The notes beneath the pieces were generated by a model. That model was not told the DNA's origin, did not search any database, and saw only the letters and a list, made by a program, of their open reading frames with translations. 64,000 nt of DNA, from assembly GCF_037414475.1 (NCBI RefSeq), contig NZ_CP147913.1:6074001-6138000 (forward strand). Direction: 5' to 3'. Positions 51,952 through 62,300 of the stretch are shown piece after piece (within the stretch, counting starts at the first letter, position 1; each line of letters starts with the position of its first letter). Source of the DNA: Myxococcus stipitatus (GTDB lineage Bacteria > Myxococcota > Myxococcia > Myxococcales > Myxococcaceae). The translations under genes and the position numbers were made by a program.

Positions 51952-51986
51952 CGTCACGCCAGGGGACCTTCAACCCTGGCGTGACG
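51952..51986. terminator. Bidirectional hairpin between convergent genes
   Basis: CGTCACGCCAGGG (51952-51964) pairs perfectly with CCCTGGCGTGACG (51974-51986), a 13-bp stem with a 9-base loop. It lies 28 bases past the antiporter operon and 21 bases past the end of the convergent ileS gene. There is no strong T-tract on either side, but the position suits termination from both directions. Confidence 0.7.
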
Positions 51987-52007
51987 ACATCGGGTACTCG
52001 TGAGAAC

Positions 52008-55000
52008 TCAGGCGCGCTCGACGCGGATGCGCGCGGGCAGGCCGTTGAGCTGGACCTCTTCTTCCGTCCCGGCGAGGCCCTCGGGGCCCACCTGGATGGA
52101 CGCGGCCAGCGTCTCGCGAGCAATCAGCTCCCGGCTCTCCTCGGTGACGCGCTTCACGCGCGCATCACCGTCGACCCAGAGGCGAATCTGGTCCGTGTAG
52201 CCCAGCTCCATGTCCTTGCGCGCGCCCTGCACCCGCGCCAGCAGCTCTCGCACGAGGCCCTCGTCGATGAGCGCCTCGGTCAGCTCGGTGTGGAGCACCA
52301 CCACGCCCGCGCCCGTGCCCGCCGCCGCGTAGCCCGGGTTGGCCTCGACGAGGGTCTCCAGCTCCTCGGCGGTGAACACCAGCGACTCTCCGCCCACCGT
52401 CATCGCCACCTGTCCGGTCTGGAGCAGCTCCCGGTGCAGCGCGCGTCCGTCACCCGAGTCGAACGCCTTGCGCACCGGCGCCAACTTGGGCCCGAGCCGC
52501 CCGCCCACCGCGCGCAGGTTCGGCCGCACCCGGAAGCGCACGACGTCCGCGTCCGGGCTGCCCGGCTCCACGAAGCGAATCTCGTGCACGTTCAGCTCGT
52601 CGGCGAGCAGGTCCTTGTACACGGAGAGCCGGTCCGTCAGCTCCTTGCGCGCCAGGATGATGTCCGCGCGCGCGAGCGGCTGACGCACCTTGAGCTTGTT
52701 GTCCGTGCGCACCTTCAAGCCCGGGGACACCAGCTCGCGCACCGCCGCCATGTCCGCGGCGAGCTCCGCGTCGATGAGGCTCGTGTCCGCCTTGGGGAAG
52801 TCCGCCAGGTGCACGCTCTCCGGCTGCGTCGTCGGCCAGGGCTTGCGGACCAGGTTCGTCCACATCGCGTCCGTGAAGAACGGGATGAACGGCGCCGCCA
52901 TCGCGGTGATGGTGGTGAGCGCCTCGTACAGCGTGAAGTACGCGTCGCGCTTGTCCTGCTCCAGCCCCGCCGTCCAGTAGCGGTCGCGGCTGCGGCGCAG
53001 GAACCAGTTGGACAGGCCGTCCACCAGCGCCACCAGCCGCTGGGCCGCGTCGTAGACCTGATACGTCTCCAGCGCCTTCTCCACGTCGCGCAGCGCCAGC
53101 TGCACCTCGGACAGAATCCAGCGGTCCAGGAGCGGCCGCTGCTTCACCTCGCGCCAGCCCTGGCTCTTGCGCACGGCCAGCCACGGCGCCTCGGTGGCGT
53201 TCGGGTTCCCCTCGGCGGGGTTGAAGCCGTCGATGTTCGCGTAGATGGTGAAGAACGAATAGACGTTGCGCAGCTTGATCTGGAAGTCCTTCTGCAACAG
53301 GCGCACGTTGCCCAGCGAGTGGCGCGTGTTGGACCAGGTGGGGCTCGCCGCGTAGAAGAACCAGCGGAACGCATCCGCGCCCGGCGCCTTGGCGTTGGGG
53401 TCCTTCACCGTCACGCGCTCGGACGTGGCCAGTCGCGGGACCTCCACGGGCATCACGCCCGCGCCCTTCGAGGACGGGGCGACGCCCAGCGTCTGGAGCT
53501 CCGAGGGCGCCAGCAGCACCACGCGGCGCTTGAGCTTCTTGTGGACCTTCAGGGGCACCGTGACGGAGACCTCGGGACGGTCCGGGCGGAACAGCTGCAC
53601 CTTCGCGCCCTCCGTCAGGTCCAGGCCCTCCAGGTCCTCGCGGGCGATGAGCGCGACGCCGGGCTCCGCGGGCACACCCGCCTCGGTGGCGGTCAGCACC
53701 GCGAAGTCCATGCGGACTTCATCCAGGATGATTTCCGGCGGCGTGTAGTTGCCCTTGGACTTGGACTCCTTGCGGCCCTCCTTGTCGGAGACGTGGCCCA
53801 GCACGATGCAGCTCTTGTACGGGCGCGGCCACTCGCGCAGGGGCTTCAGGCCCATGCGCTCCTGCGTCTCCTCGTCGAAGACCAGCGTGCTCACCATCAG
53901 CAGCGAGTAGAACCAACCACGCGTCTGGTCGATGGCCTCGGAGATGAAGTCCGCCGGGAAGGCGCGGTTGAAGATGTCCAGCGAGCCGGGGGCGTGCGGG
54001 AAGCCCCACTGCGCGAAGGGCATGCAGCCGGAGTCGAACCACACGTCCACGACTTCGGGCACGCGCTGGAAGTGCCCGGGGGTGCCGGGCTTCTGGTACG
54101 TCACCTTGTCGATCCACGGCTTGTGGACGATGAGGTGCCGCGCGTTGGACTCGTGCGGCTTGCCGGCGAGGAACGCCGCGAGCTCCGCCTCCACCGCGGC
54201 CAGGTTGCTGCCCGGCTTCTCGCGCAGCGCCTCGAGCGAGGGCACCGCCTCCACCTCGCCCGTCTCGGTGTGGACCCAGAGGGGCAGGGGCGTGCCCCAG
54301 TAGCGCTCGCGCGACAGGGCCCAGTCGACGTTGTTGGCGAGGAAGTCGCCGAAGCGGCCTTCCTTGATGTGCTCCGGCACCCAGTTGACGGCGCGGTTGT
54401 TGGCGATGGCCTGGTCCTTCACCGCGGTGGTGCGGATGTACCAGGCGGGCCGCGCGAACTGGATGAGCGGGTCGTCATCCGCGCGCCAGCAGAACGGGTA
54501 CTCGTGCTTGTACTGCTCGGTGACGAGGATGAGGCCACGCTCCTTCAGGTGGCGCTGGATGTCCTTGTCCGCGTCCTTCACGAACTTGCCGGCGACCAGG
54601 GGCACTTCCTCGGAGAAGGTGCCGTCGGGCTTCACCGCGCAGAACAGCTCCAGGGCGTGCGGCTGGACGAAGCGCTCGCGGTCCTTGCGGAAGGCGTCGT
54701 AGTCGTCCTCGCCGAAGGCCGGGGCGATGTGGACGATGCCCGTGCCGCTGGAGAGCGTGACGAAGTCCGCGCCCAGCACGCGCCAGGCCCGCGCGTCGTC
54801 GCCGCCGTCGCGCAGCTTCGCGCGCGTGTCCTTCTCATTCGCGTAGTACGTGTCGAAGGGCGGCACGTAGCGCTTGCCCACCAGCGTGCTGCCCATCTGC
54901 GTGTCGAGCACGGGCAGGTCCTTCTTGAGCTTCTTGGCCAGCTCCTCGCGCAGCGCGGCGGCGATGATGAGCTTGCGGTCCCCCGCGTCCACGGTGACGT

Positions 55001-55754
55001 AGTCCACGTTGGGGTTGACGGCCGCGAACATGTTGGACGGCAGCGTCCAGGGCGTGGTCGTCCACACGACGAGCGCGGTGTCCGGCGTGTCGCGCAGGGG
55101 GAAGGCGACATAGACGCTCGGGTCGTCCACCGTCTTGTAGCCCAGGCCCACTTCGGCCGAGCTCAGCGCGGTGCCACCCTGGGGCCACCACCAGACCACC
55201 TTGTGGCCCTGGTACAGCAGGCCCTTCTTGTGCAGTTCGGCCAGGGCCCACCAGACGCTCTCCACGAAGGGGCGGTGGTAGGTGACATAGGCCTGGTTGA
55301 GGTCCACCCAGAAGCCGATGCGCTCGGTGAGGCGCTCCCATTCGGAGGTGTAGCGGAAGACGGACTCGATGCAGCGCTCGGTGAAGGGCTCGACGCCGTA
55401 GCGCTCGATTTCGGCCTTGCCGTGGATGCGCAGTTCCTTTTCCACCTCCACCTCCACGGGCAGGCCGTGGGTGTCCCAGCCCGCCTTGCGGGGCACGTAG
55501 TGGCCGCGCATGGTCTGGAAGCGGGGGAACAGGTCCTTGATGACGCGGGTGAGGACATGGCCGTTGTGGGGCAGGCCGTTGGCGGTGGGGGGGCCTTCGT
55601 AGAAGACGAAGCTCTTGGCTCCCTCGCGCGCCTCGAGCGAGCGCTCGAAAATGCGGCGGTCCTTCCAGAAGGCGAGGATGCGGCGCTCCTCGGCCGGGAA
55701 GTCCATCTCCGCGGGCACGGCGTCGAACAGGGAAGAAGGCTCGTTCTCAGGCAT
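52008..55754 (-). CDS. ileS: Isoleucyl-tRNA synthetase with inserted domain and KESKS motif
   Basis: The 1,248-residue product starts at ATG 55754 (MPENEPSSLFDAVPAEMDFP). It charges tRNA-Ile in the cytoplasm. The class I HIGH-like motif is GLPHNGHV (about 60-67) within PPTANG. The editing (CP1) domain and the anticodon-binding region (SNWFLRRSRDRYW) are visible. The KMSKS loop reads KESKS (662-666), so Met is replaced by Glu. About 110 extra residues lie between NYTPPEIILDE (about 670-680) and GADAFRWFF (792 on), where this family usually has about 15. The insert has VKVHKKLKRRVVLL-type strands. The total size is large for a bacterial IleRS and resembles the eukaryote-like branch. Confidence 0.93.
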   Translation of the reverse strand: MPENEPSSLFDAVPAEMDFPAEERRILAFWKDRRIFERSLEAREGAKSFVFYEGPPTANGLPHNGHVLTRVIKDLFPRFQTMRGHYVPRKAGWDTHGLPVEVEVEKELRIHGKAEIERYGVEPFTERCIESVFRYTSEWERLTERIGFWVDLNQAYVTYHRPFVESVWWALAELHKKGLLYQGHKVVWWWPQGGTALSSAEVGLGYKTVDDPSVYVAFPLRDTPDTALVVWTTTPWTLPSNMFAAVNPNVDYVTVDAGDRKLIIAAALREELAKKLKKDLPVLDTQMGSTLVGKRYVPPFDTYYANEKDTRAKLRDGGDDARAWRVLGADFVTLSSGTGIVHIAPAFGEDDYDAFRKDRERFVQPHALELFCAVKPDGTFSEEVPLVAGKFVKDADKDIQRHLKERGLILVTEQYKHEYPFCWRADDDPLIQFARPAWYIRTTAVKDQAIANNRAVNWVPEHIKEGRFGDFLANNVDWALSRERYWGTPLPLWVHTETGEVEAVPSLEALREKPGSNLAAVEAELAAFLAGKPHESNARHLIVHKPWIDKVTYQKPGTPGHFQRVPEVVDVWFDSGCMPFAQWGFPHAPGSLDIFNRAFPADFISEAIDQTRGWFYSLLMVSTLVFDEETQERMGLKPLREWPRPYKSCIVLGHVSDKEGRKESKSKGNYTPPEIILDEVRMDFAVLTATEAGVPAEPGVALIAREDLEGLDLTEGAKVQLFRPDRPEVSVTVPLKVHKKLKRRVVLLAPSELQTLGVAPSSKGAGVMPVEVPRLATSERVTVKDPNAKAPGADAFRWFFYAASPTWSNTRHSLGNVRLLQKDFQIKLRNVYSFFTIYANIDGFNPAEGNPNATEAPWLAVRKSQGWREVKQRPLLDRWILSEVQLALRDVEKALETYQVYDAAQRLVALVDGLSNWFLRRSRDRYWTAGLEQDKRDAYFTLYEALTTITAMAAPFIPFFTDAMWTNLVRKPWPTTQPESVHLADFPKADTSLIDAELAADMAAVRELVSPGLKVRTDNKLKVRQPLARADIILARKELTDRLSVYKDLLADELNVHEIRFVEPGSPDADVVRFRVRPNLRAVGGRLGPKLAPVRKAFDSGDGRALHRELLQTGQVAMTVGGESLVFTAEELETLVEANPGYAAAGTGAGVVVLHTELTEALIDEGLVRELLARVQGARKDMELGYTDQIRLWVDGDARVKRVTEESRELIARETLAASIQVGPEGLAGTEEEVQLNGLPARIRVERA

Positions 55755-55944
55755 GGTGCGGTGCTTGATAGCACCGCGAGGCCGGGAAGGAAGGGGGCTC
55801 CAGGGGGGAGGGGGCCCGGTTCCGGTGGAAACCCCTCTCACCCCCAGGGGATTTCAGGCTTCAAAGTGTTGTCCGAGTCCCAGTAGGAGGGCCGCCCGGC
55901 CCGTCTCCGCCGTCGGTGGCGCCCCTCCTGCGCCGCCTCGCCGC

Positions 55945-57054
55945 TCAGAACGCCTCGCCCACGTTCAGATAGAAGCTCGGCTCATTGCCGTAGGCCACGT
56001 CGAGCCGGATGTTCACGGGCACATCCGACAACGGCGCGAAGCGCAGGCCCAGGCCCCCCGCGGGCTTGATGTTCTTCGCGTCCAGGTCCTTCAGGCTGCG
56101 AGCCACCGTCGCCGCCGAAGCGAACACCACGCCGCCGAACTTCCAGAACAGCGGCGCCCGGTACTCCACCTGCGCCCCCAGGTGCTGACGCTCGCGGAAC
56201 CGGCCCTCCAGATACCCACGGCTCAGCTCCATGCCCCCCAGCCGGCCCGTGTCATAGAAGGGCACCTCCCCATCCCGCAGCTCCACCAACCCCTGCAACG
56301 CGAGCACATGCCGGGTCCCCCACGGCAGTGACACGTAGCGGCGCACGTCCAACCGCAACAGGTCGAAGTCGTAGTCGGAGCCCCAGTCCCCGTTGGCCGT
56401 GCGCAGGTTGAGCCGCGCCAGCAGGCCCGTCGTGGGATTGAGCGTGTTGTCGCGCGAGTCGTACAGCGCGGTGAGCCCGAACTGGAGCGTGTTCCCCCCG
56501 TCCGCCCCGGTCGTGTTCCGCACCGCGCCGTCCCCGGCGACCTTCGTCATGCGCACGTTCTGCAACCGCAACGTGGGACCCACGTACAGCCGGGGTGCGA
56601 TGCGCCACTTGGGGCTCAACTCCAGCTCCATGTAGATGGGCGTGAAGTCCTCTTCATCCGCCGCCCGCGTGTCGGCCCCCATGCCGAAGAAGCGGTCCGG
56701 GAAGCGCGCCCCACTCAACGTCGCCGTCAGGTTGAGCCGGTCCTCCAGGAAGTAGACATCGGGTTGCAACAGCAATGTGAATTGCCCCCGCACACTCGCG
56801 GCGGCGGCCAGCAGCACCTGCGACTCGCGACGGCCCGAGCCCGCGGGCGGCTGGTACACGAACGAGGCCGCGCCTCCCAGCAGGAAGCTCGTCTCGGGCT
56901 GATACGCGGGCAACAGGAACGGGACGATGCTGAACTTCCCCTCCATGGACTCCACCGTCGCGGGCGGCAGGGCTTCGGGTTCAGAGGAAGGAGGCGGCGG
57001 CGTGGAGGCGAGCAGGGCGCCCAGCAGCGGGACAACGGTGCACAGGGGTGTCAT
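55945..57054 (-). CDS. Omp85/TamA-like outer-membrane barrel protein
   Basis: The 369-residue product starts at ATG 57054 and has a short signal peptide (PLCTVVPLLGALLAS). The remainder is beta-rich, with alternating strands of the surface-antigen/Omp85 C-terminal barrel: FTLLLQPDVYFL, LQFGLTALYDSRDNTLNPTTG (motif of BamA/TamA barrels), LARLNLRTA, and the VRRYVSLPWG and LGGMELSRGYLEGRF (lid-lock region like RGF/Y) motifs. It ends in Phe as outer-membrane barrels do. No POTRA domains are visible before the barrel, so it is a short Omp85-like protein whose substrate is unknown. It lies 7 bp downstream of the hydrolase gene on the same strand. Confidence 0.82.
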   Translation of the reverse strand: MTPLCTVVPLLGALLASTPPPPSSEPEALPPATVESMEGKFSIVPFLLPAYQPETSFLLGGAASFVYQPPAGSGRRESQVLLAAAASVRGQFTLLLQPDVYFLEDRLNLTATLSGARFPDRFFGMGADTRAADEEDFTPIYMELELSPKWRIAPRLYVGPTLRLQNVRMTKVAGDGAVRNTTGADGGNTLQFGLTALYDSRDNTLNPTTGLLARLNLRTANGDWGSDYDFDLLRLDVRRYVSLPWGTRHVLALQGLVELRDGEVPFYDTGRLGGMELSRGYLEGRFRERQHLGAQVEYRAPLFWKFGGVVFASAATVARSLKDLDAKNIKPAGGLGLRFAPLSDVPVNIRLDVAYGNEPSFYLNVGEAF

Positions 57055-57061
57055 GGGGCGG

Positions 57062-58423
57062 TCAAACGTTCTCGTCGAGCCAGTCGAACAGCCGCTCTTC
57101 GGCGAGCGCGGCGGAGGCCGACTGGCAATGCAGGGGCGCGGCCTCCGCCTGCGTGAAGGTCATCAGGTGCTTGGGCCCGCGGAGCGCGTCGTACAGCTTT
57201 TGCGACTGCCCCGGGGATACGTCCTCCGCCTCGCCGTCCATGATGAGCACCGGGCAGCGGATGCGCTCGACAATGGCCTCGTTGGTGAACTCCTCGAGCT
57301 TGCGAAATAGCTCCGAGGGTGAACGCGCGCCATGTTTCCAGTACACGTCCTTCAACCAGTAGTCCGCCGTGGGCCAGCGCTTCGCGAGCCCGTGGATGGC
57401 CTCGTCGAATGCCTCCGGATGTGACTTCAACAGCGACAGCGCTCCAGGCAGGAAGCGGTTGAAGTGCTCGGTGTGCTGCTCCCACCAGCTCAGCACCCCC
57501 GGGTTGGCGATACACAGCGCCAACCGCTGCTCGAACGCCGCCGCCCGAGGCGCCAGCGCCCCTCCAAACGACAACCCCATCAACAAGATGCGCTTGGGGT
57601 CGACGCCGCTGATGCGCTCGGCCGCGTCCACCACGGGGCTCACGGCCTTCTCCCAGTCCGGCCGGAAGCTCAGGTTCTTCTCTCGCAGCGCCCGCCCTTG
57701 TCCCGGGCCATGGAAGAACAACACGTGGTAGCCGCGCCTGCGAGCCCCCTCCCACACCCACTTCGTCTCCTCCGGCCAGGCATGCAGTCCCTGGTGGAGC
57801 AGAATCACCGGCGCGCTGGCCTGGGCGTAGGGCGAGCGCACGAAGTAGGCCGGCAGATTCGTCCCCTCATACGGGATGTCCACCGGTTGGATGTCGAACC
57901 CCAACAACGCGTTGGACTTCTCGAAGGTGGACGCCGCCGCCCGCGTCGTCTCCATCAACGCGGGGTCCTCCCGGTTCGTGTAGTGCATCGTCGCCGCGCG
58001 GTAGTAGTTGGCCGCCCGCGCATACGCCTGCCCCGCGCTCACCCGGTGGCCCTTGGCCTCCGCGGCGGTGGCGTGCTGATGCACCCGCGTCGCGGTCTTC
58101 AGCCACGACTCGAACCAGCTCTTCTCATCCCCAGGCTGGATGCGCCGGGCCGTCTCCAGCACGTCCCCCACGTCGGACTGGCCATGCGTCGCGTGCCCCA
58201 GGAACCACAGGAGCTGGTTGTCCATCAGCCCGTCCCCCGACAGCCGCAGGTCGTACCAGGCGTCGCTCCGGGGATTCAGGCCCTGCACGTCCTTCGATTC
58301 GGGCTCCATCACCCTCCGCGTGCCCGCCGTGACGGCCACCCCTCCGACGAAGAGCCCCGCCCCCGCCAGCACGCCTCGTCGGGAGAGTCTGCCTGCGCTA
58401 GTGTCCGGTCCTGGTTGGGCCAT
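57062..58423 (-). CDS. Tat-exported alpha/beta hydrolase (FrsA/dipeptidyl-type)
   Basis: ATG 58423 has CGGAG about 9 bases upstream; TTG 58432 in the same frame is an alternative. The 453-residue product has a Tat-like signal (LSRRGVLAGAGLFVGG). The alpha/beta-hydrolase domain occupies the C-terminal 270 residues: VILLHQGLHAWPEE oxyanion region, nucleophile motif LLMGLSFGGALAP, Asp in LIMDGEAEDV and His in APLHCQ. The N-terminal 170 residues form a helical cap as in FrsA and pseudooxynicotine-hydrolase-like enzymes. The substrate is unknown. It is divergent from the TetR regulator gene, a likely controller, and shares a leftward operon with the Omp85-like gene. Confidence 0.85.
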   Translation of the reverse strand: MAQPGPDTSAGRLSRRGVLAGAGLFVGGVAVTAGTRRVMEPESKDVQGLNPRSDAWYDLRLSGDGLMDNQLLWFLGHATHGQSDVGDVLETARRIQPGDEKSWFESWLKTATRVHQHATAAEAKGHRVSAGQAYARAANYYRAATMHYTNREDPALMETTRAAASTFEKSNALLGFDIQPVDIPYEGTNLPAYFVRSPYAQASAPVILLHQGLHAWPEETKWVWEGARRRGYHVLFFHGPGQGRALREKNLSFRPDWEKAVSPVVDAAERISGVDPKRILLMGLSFGGALAPRAAAFEQRLALCIANPGVLSWWEQHTEHFNRFLPGALSLLKSHPEAFDEAIHGLAKRWPTADYWLKDVYWKHGARSPSELFRKLEEFTNEAIVERIRCPVLIMDGEAEDVSPGQSQKLYDALRGPKHLMTFTQAEAAPLHCQSASAALAEERLFDWLDENV

Positions 58424-58449
58424 GGGATTCAATCTCCGGAGTTAATCGG

Positions 58450-58462
58450 TTGATTGAATCAA
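58450..58462. promoter_or_regulatory. Probable TetR operator
   Basis: TTGATTGAATCAA is a perfect palindrome of two 6-base arms around a central G. It sits in the 105-bp gap between the divergent hydrolase (58423) and TetR (58529) genes, in an AT-rich stretch that probably includes promoters for both. It fits a dimeric TetR-binding site. Confidence 0.5.
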
Positions 58463-58528
58463 TAGAGTGAGAGTCGGCCTGGCGTCAAGCGCGGGCCCAG
58501 AGTCCTGTTGTTTCAAGGGTTTGGTGGA

Positions 58529-59128
58529 ATGGGAACGAAGGAGCAAGACGCCCGGGAGCGCATCCTGCGGGCCACCATCATCTGCATCGAGCGGGACGGA
58601 CTGGACGCGACGGGCATCCGGGAGATTGCCCGCGAGGCCCAGGTCAACAGCGCCGCCATCAGCTACTACTTCCGCAGCAAGGAGAAGCTGATTGCCCAGG
58701 CGCTGGAGGCGACGCTGGACCAGGCCTTCGGCCACGTGCTGCTGGACTTCGACAAGCTCGTCGCGGAAGGGATGACCCTCCGCGAGGCCTTCGAGACGCT
58801 GCTCGAGGACATCGTGGGGAACCTGGGGCGCTACCCGCGCATCGCCCACGCGCACTTCCACGACGCGCTGGCGCACCAGCGCTACGACGGCGCGGCCATC
58901 CAACGCCTCAACTCATTCCTGGAGGAGCTGTCGCGAAAGCTCGCCCCGGCCACGCCTCATCTGACGGAGGACCGGCGCCGCATCGCGCTCGCCCAGTGGT
59001 GGGCCTCCGTGTCGTTCATGTCGATGGCGCCTCGCGTGTTCGACCAGTTCATCCTCCTGGACTTCCGCACGCTGGAGACACGCCGCGCGTGGGTGAAGCA
59101 GTCGCTGCGCCTGTTCTTCCCCGCGTGA
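58529..59128 (+). CDS. TetR-family transcriptional regulator
   Basis: ATG 58529 behind GGTGG gives 199 residues. The N-terminal TetR helix-turn-helix is visible: RERILRATIICIERDGLDAT, GIREIAREAQVNSAAISYYF and SKEKLIAQALEATL. The C-terminal ligand/dimer region is the TetR_C-type helical bundle. It should repress itself and the divergent hydrolase/Omp85 operon through the palindrome at 58450-58462 until a small molecule binds. The ligand cannot be predicted. Confidence 0.93.
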   Translation: MGTKEQDARERILRATIICIERDGLDATGIREIAREAQVNSAAISYYFRSKEKLIAQALEATLDQAFGHVLLDFDKLVAEGMTLREAFETLLEDIVGNLGRYPRIAHAHFHDALAHQRYDGAAIQRLNSFLEELSRKLAPATPHLTEDRRRIALAQWWASVSFMSMAPRVFDQFILLDFRTLETRRAWVKQSLRLFFPA

Positions 59129-59389
59129 GCTGTCACACGTCGCGGAAGACAGCGGGCGCGGAGCCTCATCCAGCACGGTGGATGATTTCGCGCCTGTCTA
59201 AACCTGACGGACCGGGAGTCCTTGCGAGTGTTCACTCATGGGCACTCCAGCCCCGCACGGGAATTGGTGTTCCGGCATGTCTGACAGTTCGAGAAAGTAA
59301 CGATTTTCTCGTCACATCTTGCGGGCTCGACTGCGAGGGCGCTCCCAGGGGGGAGTGTCTGTTTCATCCGCGTTTCGCGGGAGGACCGC

Positions 59390-62300
59390 ATGCGTCTTGC
59401 GCCGAAGTGGGCCGCTTGTCTCGTGCTGTGTAGCAGCGCGCTGGCATGGGCTTTCCAGCCCTCTCAATCCACCCCGTTGTCGAGCCAGGCGTTCTTCAAG
59501 CCGGAGCTGTATCTGCCGGTCTCCAATGTCTCGTTGGACCAGGCCCGCGCGAAGCTGACGGGTGCGGGCCCGAGCGCGTGGGATGACTTCTTCGCCCGCA
59601 ACGGGAAGGACTTTCACGTCTACCTGGACCCGCTGACGGGCTCTCCCACCGCCATCCAGGGCGCCATCCCGCTCATCCCCGGCACGGGCATGGGCAACAC
59701 GGTGAGCCTGTCCACGCTGCAGCAGCAGTTGGGCCGCTCCACGGGGGAGGTGGACGAGGCCGTCGTCGCGGATGTCCTCTTCAAGTTCCTCCACGACAAC
59801 CAGGCCGCGCTCGGCGTGGACCTGATGCAGCTGGGGCAGCCCCGGGTGACGCGAGTCACGGACGTGCTGTGGCAGGTGTACGTGCCGCAGGAGGTGGACG
59901 GCGTCCCCGTTCGCCATGGCCGGCTGGTGGCCACCATCAACCACGGCAACATGGTGCTCTTGGGCACGGAGGCGTGGAGCAACGTCACCGCGTCCACGCG
60001 CCCCACGCTGAGCCCCGAGCAGGCGATGACCTCGGGCGCTGAGCGCTTCGGCCTGCTCGAGTCGCCCGCGACGATGTGGCAGTCACCCACGTTGGAGCTG
60101 GCCCCCATGGCGCGCGCCGACGCGGGCTTCGGTCAGGGCTACCACCACCAACTGGTGTGGACGTACGGCTTCCAGAACCCCGGCGAGCAGGAGCGCTGGA
60201 AGGTGACGGTGGACGCACACACCGGCGAGGTGCTCGCGCTGGAGGATGACAACCACTACCTGGACGCCACCATCAAGGGCGGCATCTACCCCTTGAGCAA
60301 CACGGAAATCTGCCCGTCCAACACCACGTGCGGGACGATGCAGGTCGACTCGCCCATGCCCTGGGCCAACACGGGCCTGGCGGCGCCCAACAACTTCACG
60401 GACGGCGCCGGTGTCTTCAACTACAGCTCCGGCAGCGTCACCACCACGCTGGCGGGCAAGTACGTGCGCGTGAGCGACACGTGTGGTTCGCCCAGCACCA
60501 GCTCGTCCACGGGCAACATCAACCTGGGCGGCACCAACGGTCAGCATGACTGCGCCACGGGTGGTGGCGGCACGGGCAACACGCCGGCGTCCCGTTCGGC
60601 CTTCTACGAAATCAACCGCATCGCGGAGCTGGCGCGCGGGTGGCTGCCTTCCAACACCTGGCTGCAAGGCCAGCTGACCGCCAACGTCAACATCAACAGC
60701 ACGTGCAACGCCTTCTGGAACGGCTCCACCGTGAACTTCTATCGCAGCGGCGGTGGCTGCCGGAACACGGGCGAAATCGCCGCGGTGTTCGACCATGAGT
60801 GGGGCCACGGCATGGATGACTTCGACTCCGGCGGCGCGCTGAGCAACTCCAGCGAGGCGTACGCGGACATCGCGTCCATCTACCGGTTGCAGGCCTCGTG
60901 CGTGGGCTACGGCTTCTTCGCCACCACGGACCTGGGCTGCGGCAAGACGCCGGACGGCACGGGCTACAACCAGAACGAGGCGCAGACGGGCGGCGCGTGG
61001 TGCAACGCGCGGTGCTCCGGCGTGCGCGACGCGGACTACATGGCGCACGTCAACCAGACGCCCGCCACGCCGCAGAACTTCGTGTGCTCGCGCTGCTCCT
61101 CCGGCACCGGCCCGTGCGGCCGTCAGGTGCACTGCGCCGCGGCGCCCGTGCGTCAGGCCGCCTGGGATTTGGTCGCCCGCGACCTCCAGGCCGCGCCGTT
61201 CAACTACGACTCCAACACCGCGTTCATCATCGGCAACAAGATTTTCTACCAGGGCAGCGGCAACGTGGGCTCGTGGCACGCGTGCAACTGCTCGGCGGGA
61301 ACGTCCGACGGCTGCGGCGCGAGCCATGGCTACATGCAGTGGCTGGCCGCGGATGATGACAACGGCAACCTGAACGACGGCACGCCGCACATGACGGCCA
61401 TCCACGCCGCGTTCAACCGCCACGGCATCGCCTGCCAGACGCCCGCGCCCACCAACTCCGGCTGCGCCTCCGGCCCGAAGACGGCGCCCACCGCGACCGC
61501 CGCGCCCAGCGACGGCCAGGTGGCGCTGAGCTGGAACACGGTGCCCAACGCCAGCGAGTACTGGGTGATGAAGACGGAAGGGTACGCGGGCTGCGACTTC
61601 GGCAAGGTGCGCGTTGCCACCGTCTCCGGCTCCACGTACACGGACACCGAGGTCGCCAACGGCCGCCAGTACTGCTACTCGGTCGTCCCGGCCAGCACCA
61701 ACACCTGCTACGGCCCCGCCGCGTCATGTGTCTGCGCGACGGCGGGTGGGCCGTGTACGCCTCCGGGCACGGCCACGCTCTCCACGCCCGCGGATGGCGC
61801 GGCCAACGTGGCGCTGGCCCCCGTGCTCGACTGGGCGGACGTGACGGGCGCCACCTCGTACGAGGTGCAGGTGGCGACGGACGCGGCCTTCGGCACCGTG
61901 GTGCGCTCGGCGACGGCGCTCACCAGCAGCACGTGGAGCGTCACGCCCGCGCTGACGGCCAACACGCAGTACTTCTGGCGCGTGCGCGCGGTGAGCGGCT
62001 GCGGCACCAGCGCGTACAGCACGGCCTTCCGCTTCACCACCGCGGACACGACGTGCCAGCCAGCGGCGGCGCCCACGCTCTCCACCCCGGCCAACGGGGC
62101 CACGGGTGTGGCGCTCTCCCCGACGCTGGACTGGAGCGACGTGACGGGCGCCACCTCGTACGAGGTGCAGGTGGCGACGGACTCGGGCTTCGGCAACGTG
62201 GTGCGCTCGGCCAACGCGCTCTCCAGCAGCACGTGGGGCGTCACCTCCGCGCTGACGGCCAACACGCAGTACTTCTGGCGGGCACGCGCGGTGGACTCCT

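Noticed and set aside
51981..55886. 1,301-codon plus-strand open frame across ileS
   Set aside because: Antisense shadow of a clear isoleucyl-tRNA synthetase; composition is Arg/His/Leu-rich and repetitive, as expected from antisense reading of GC-rich codons.
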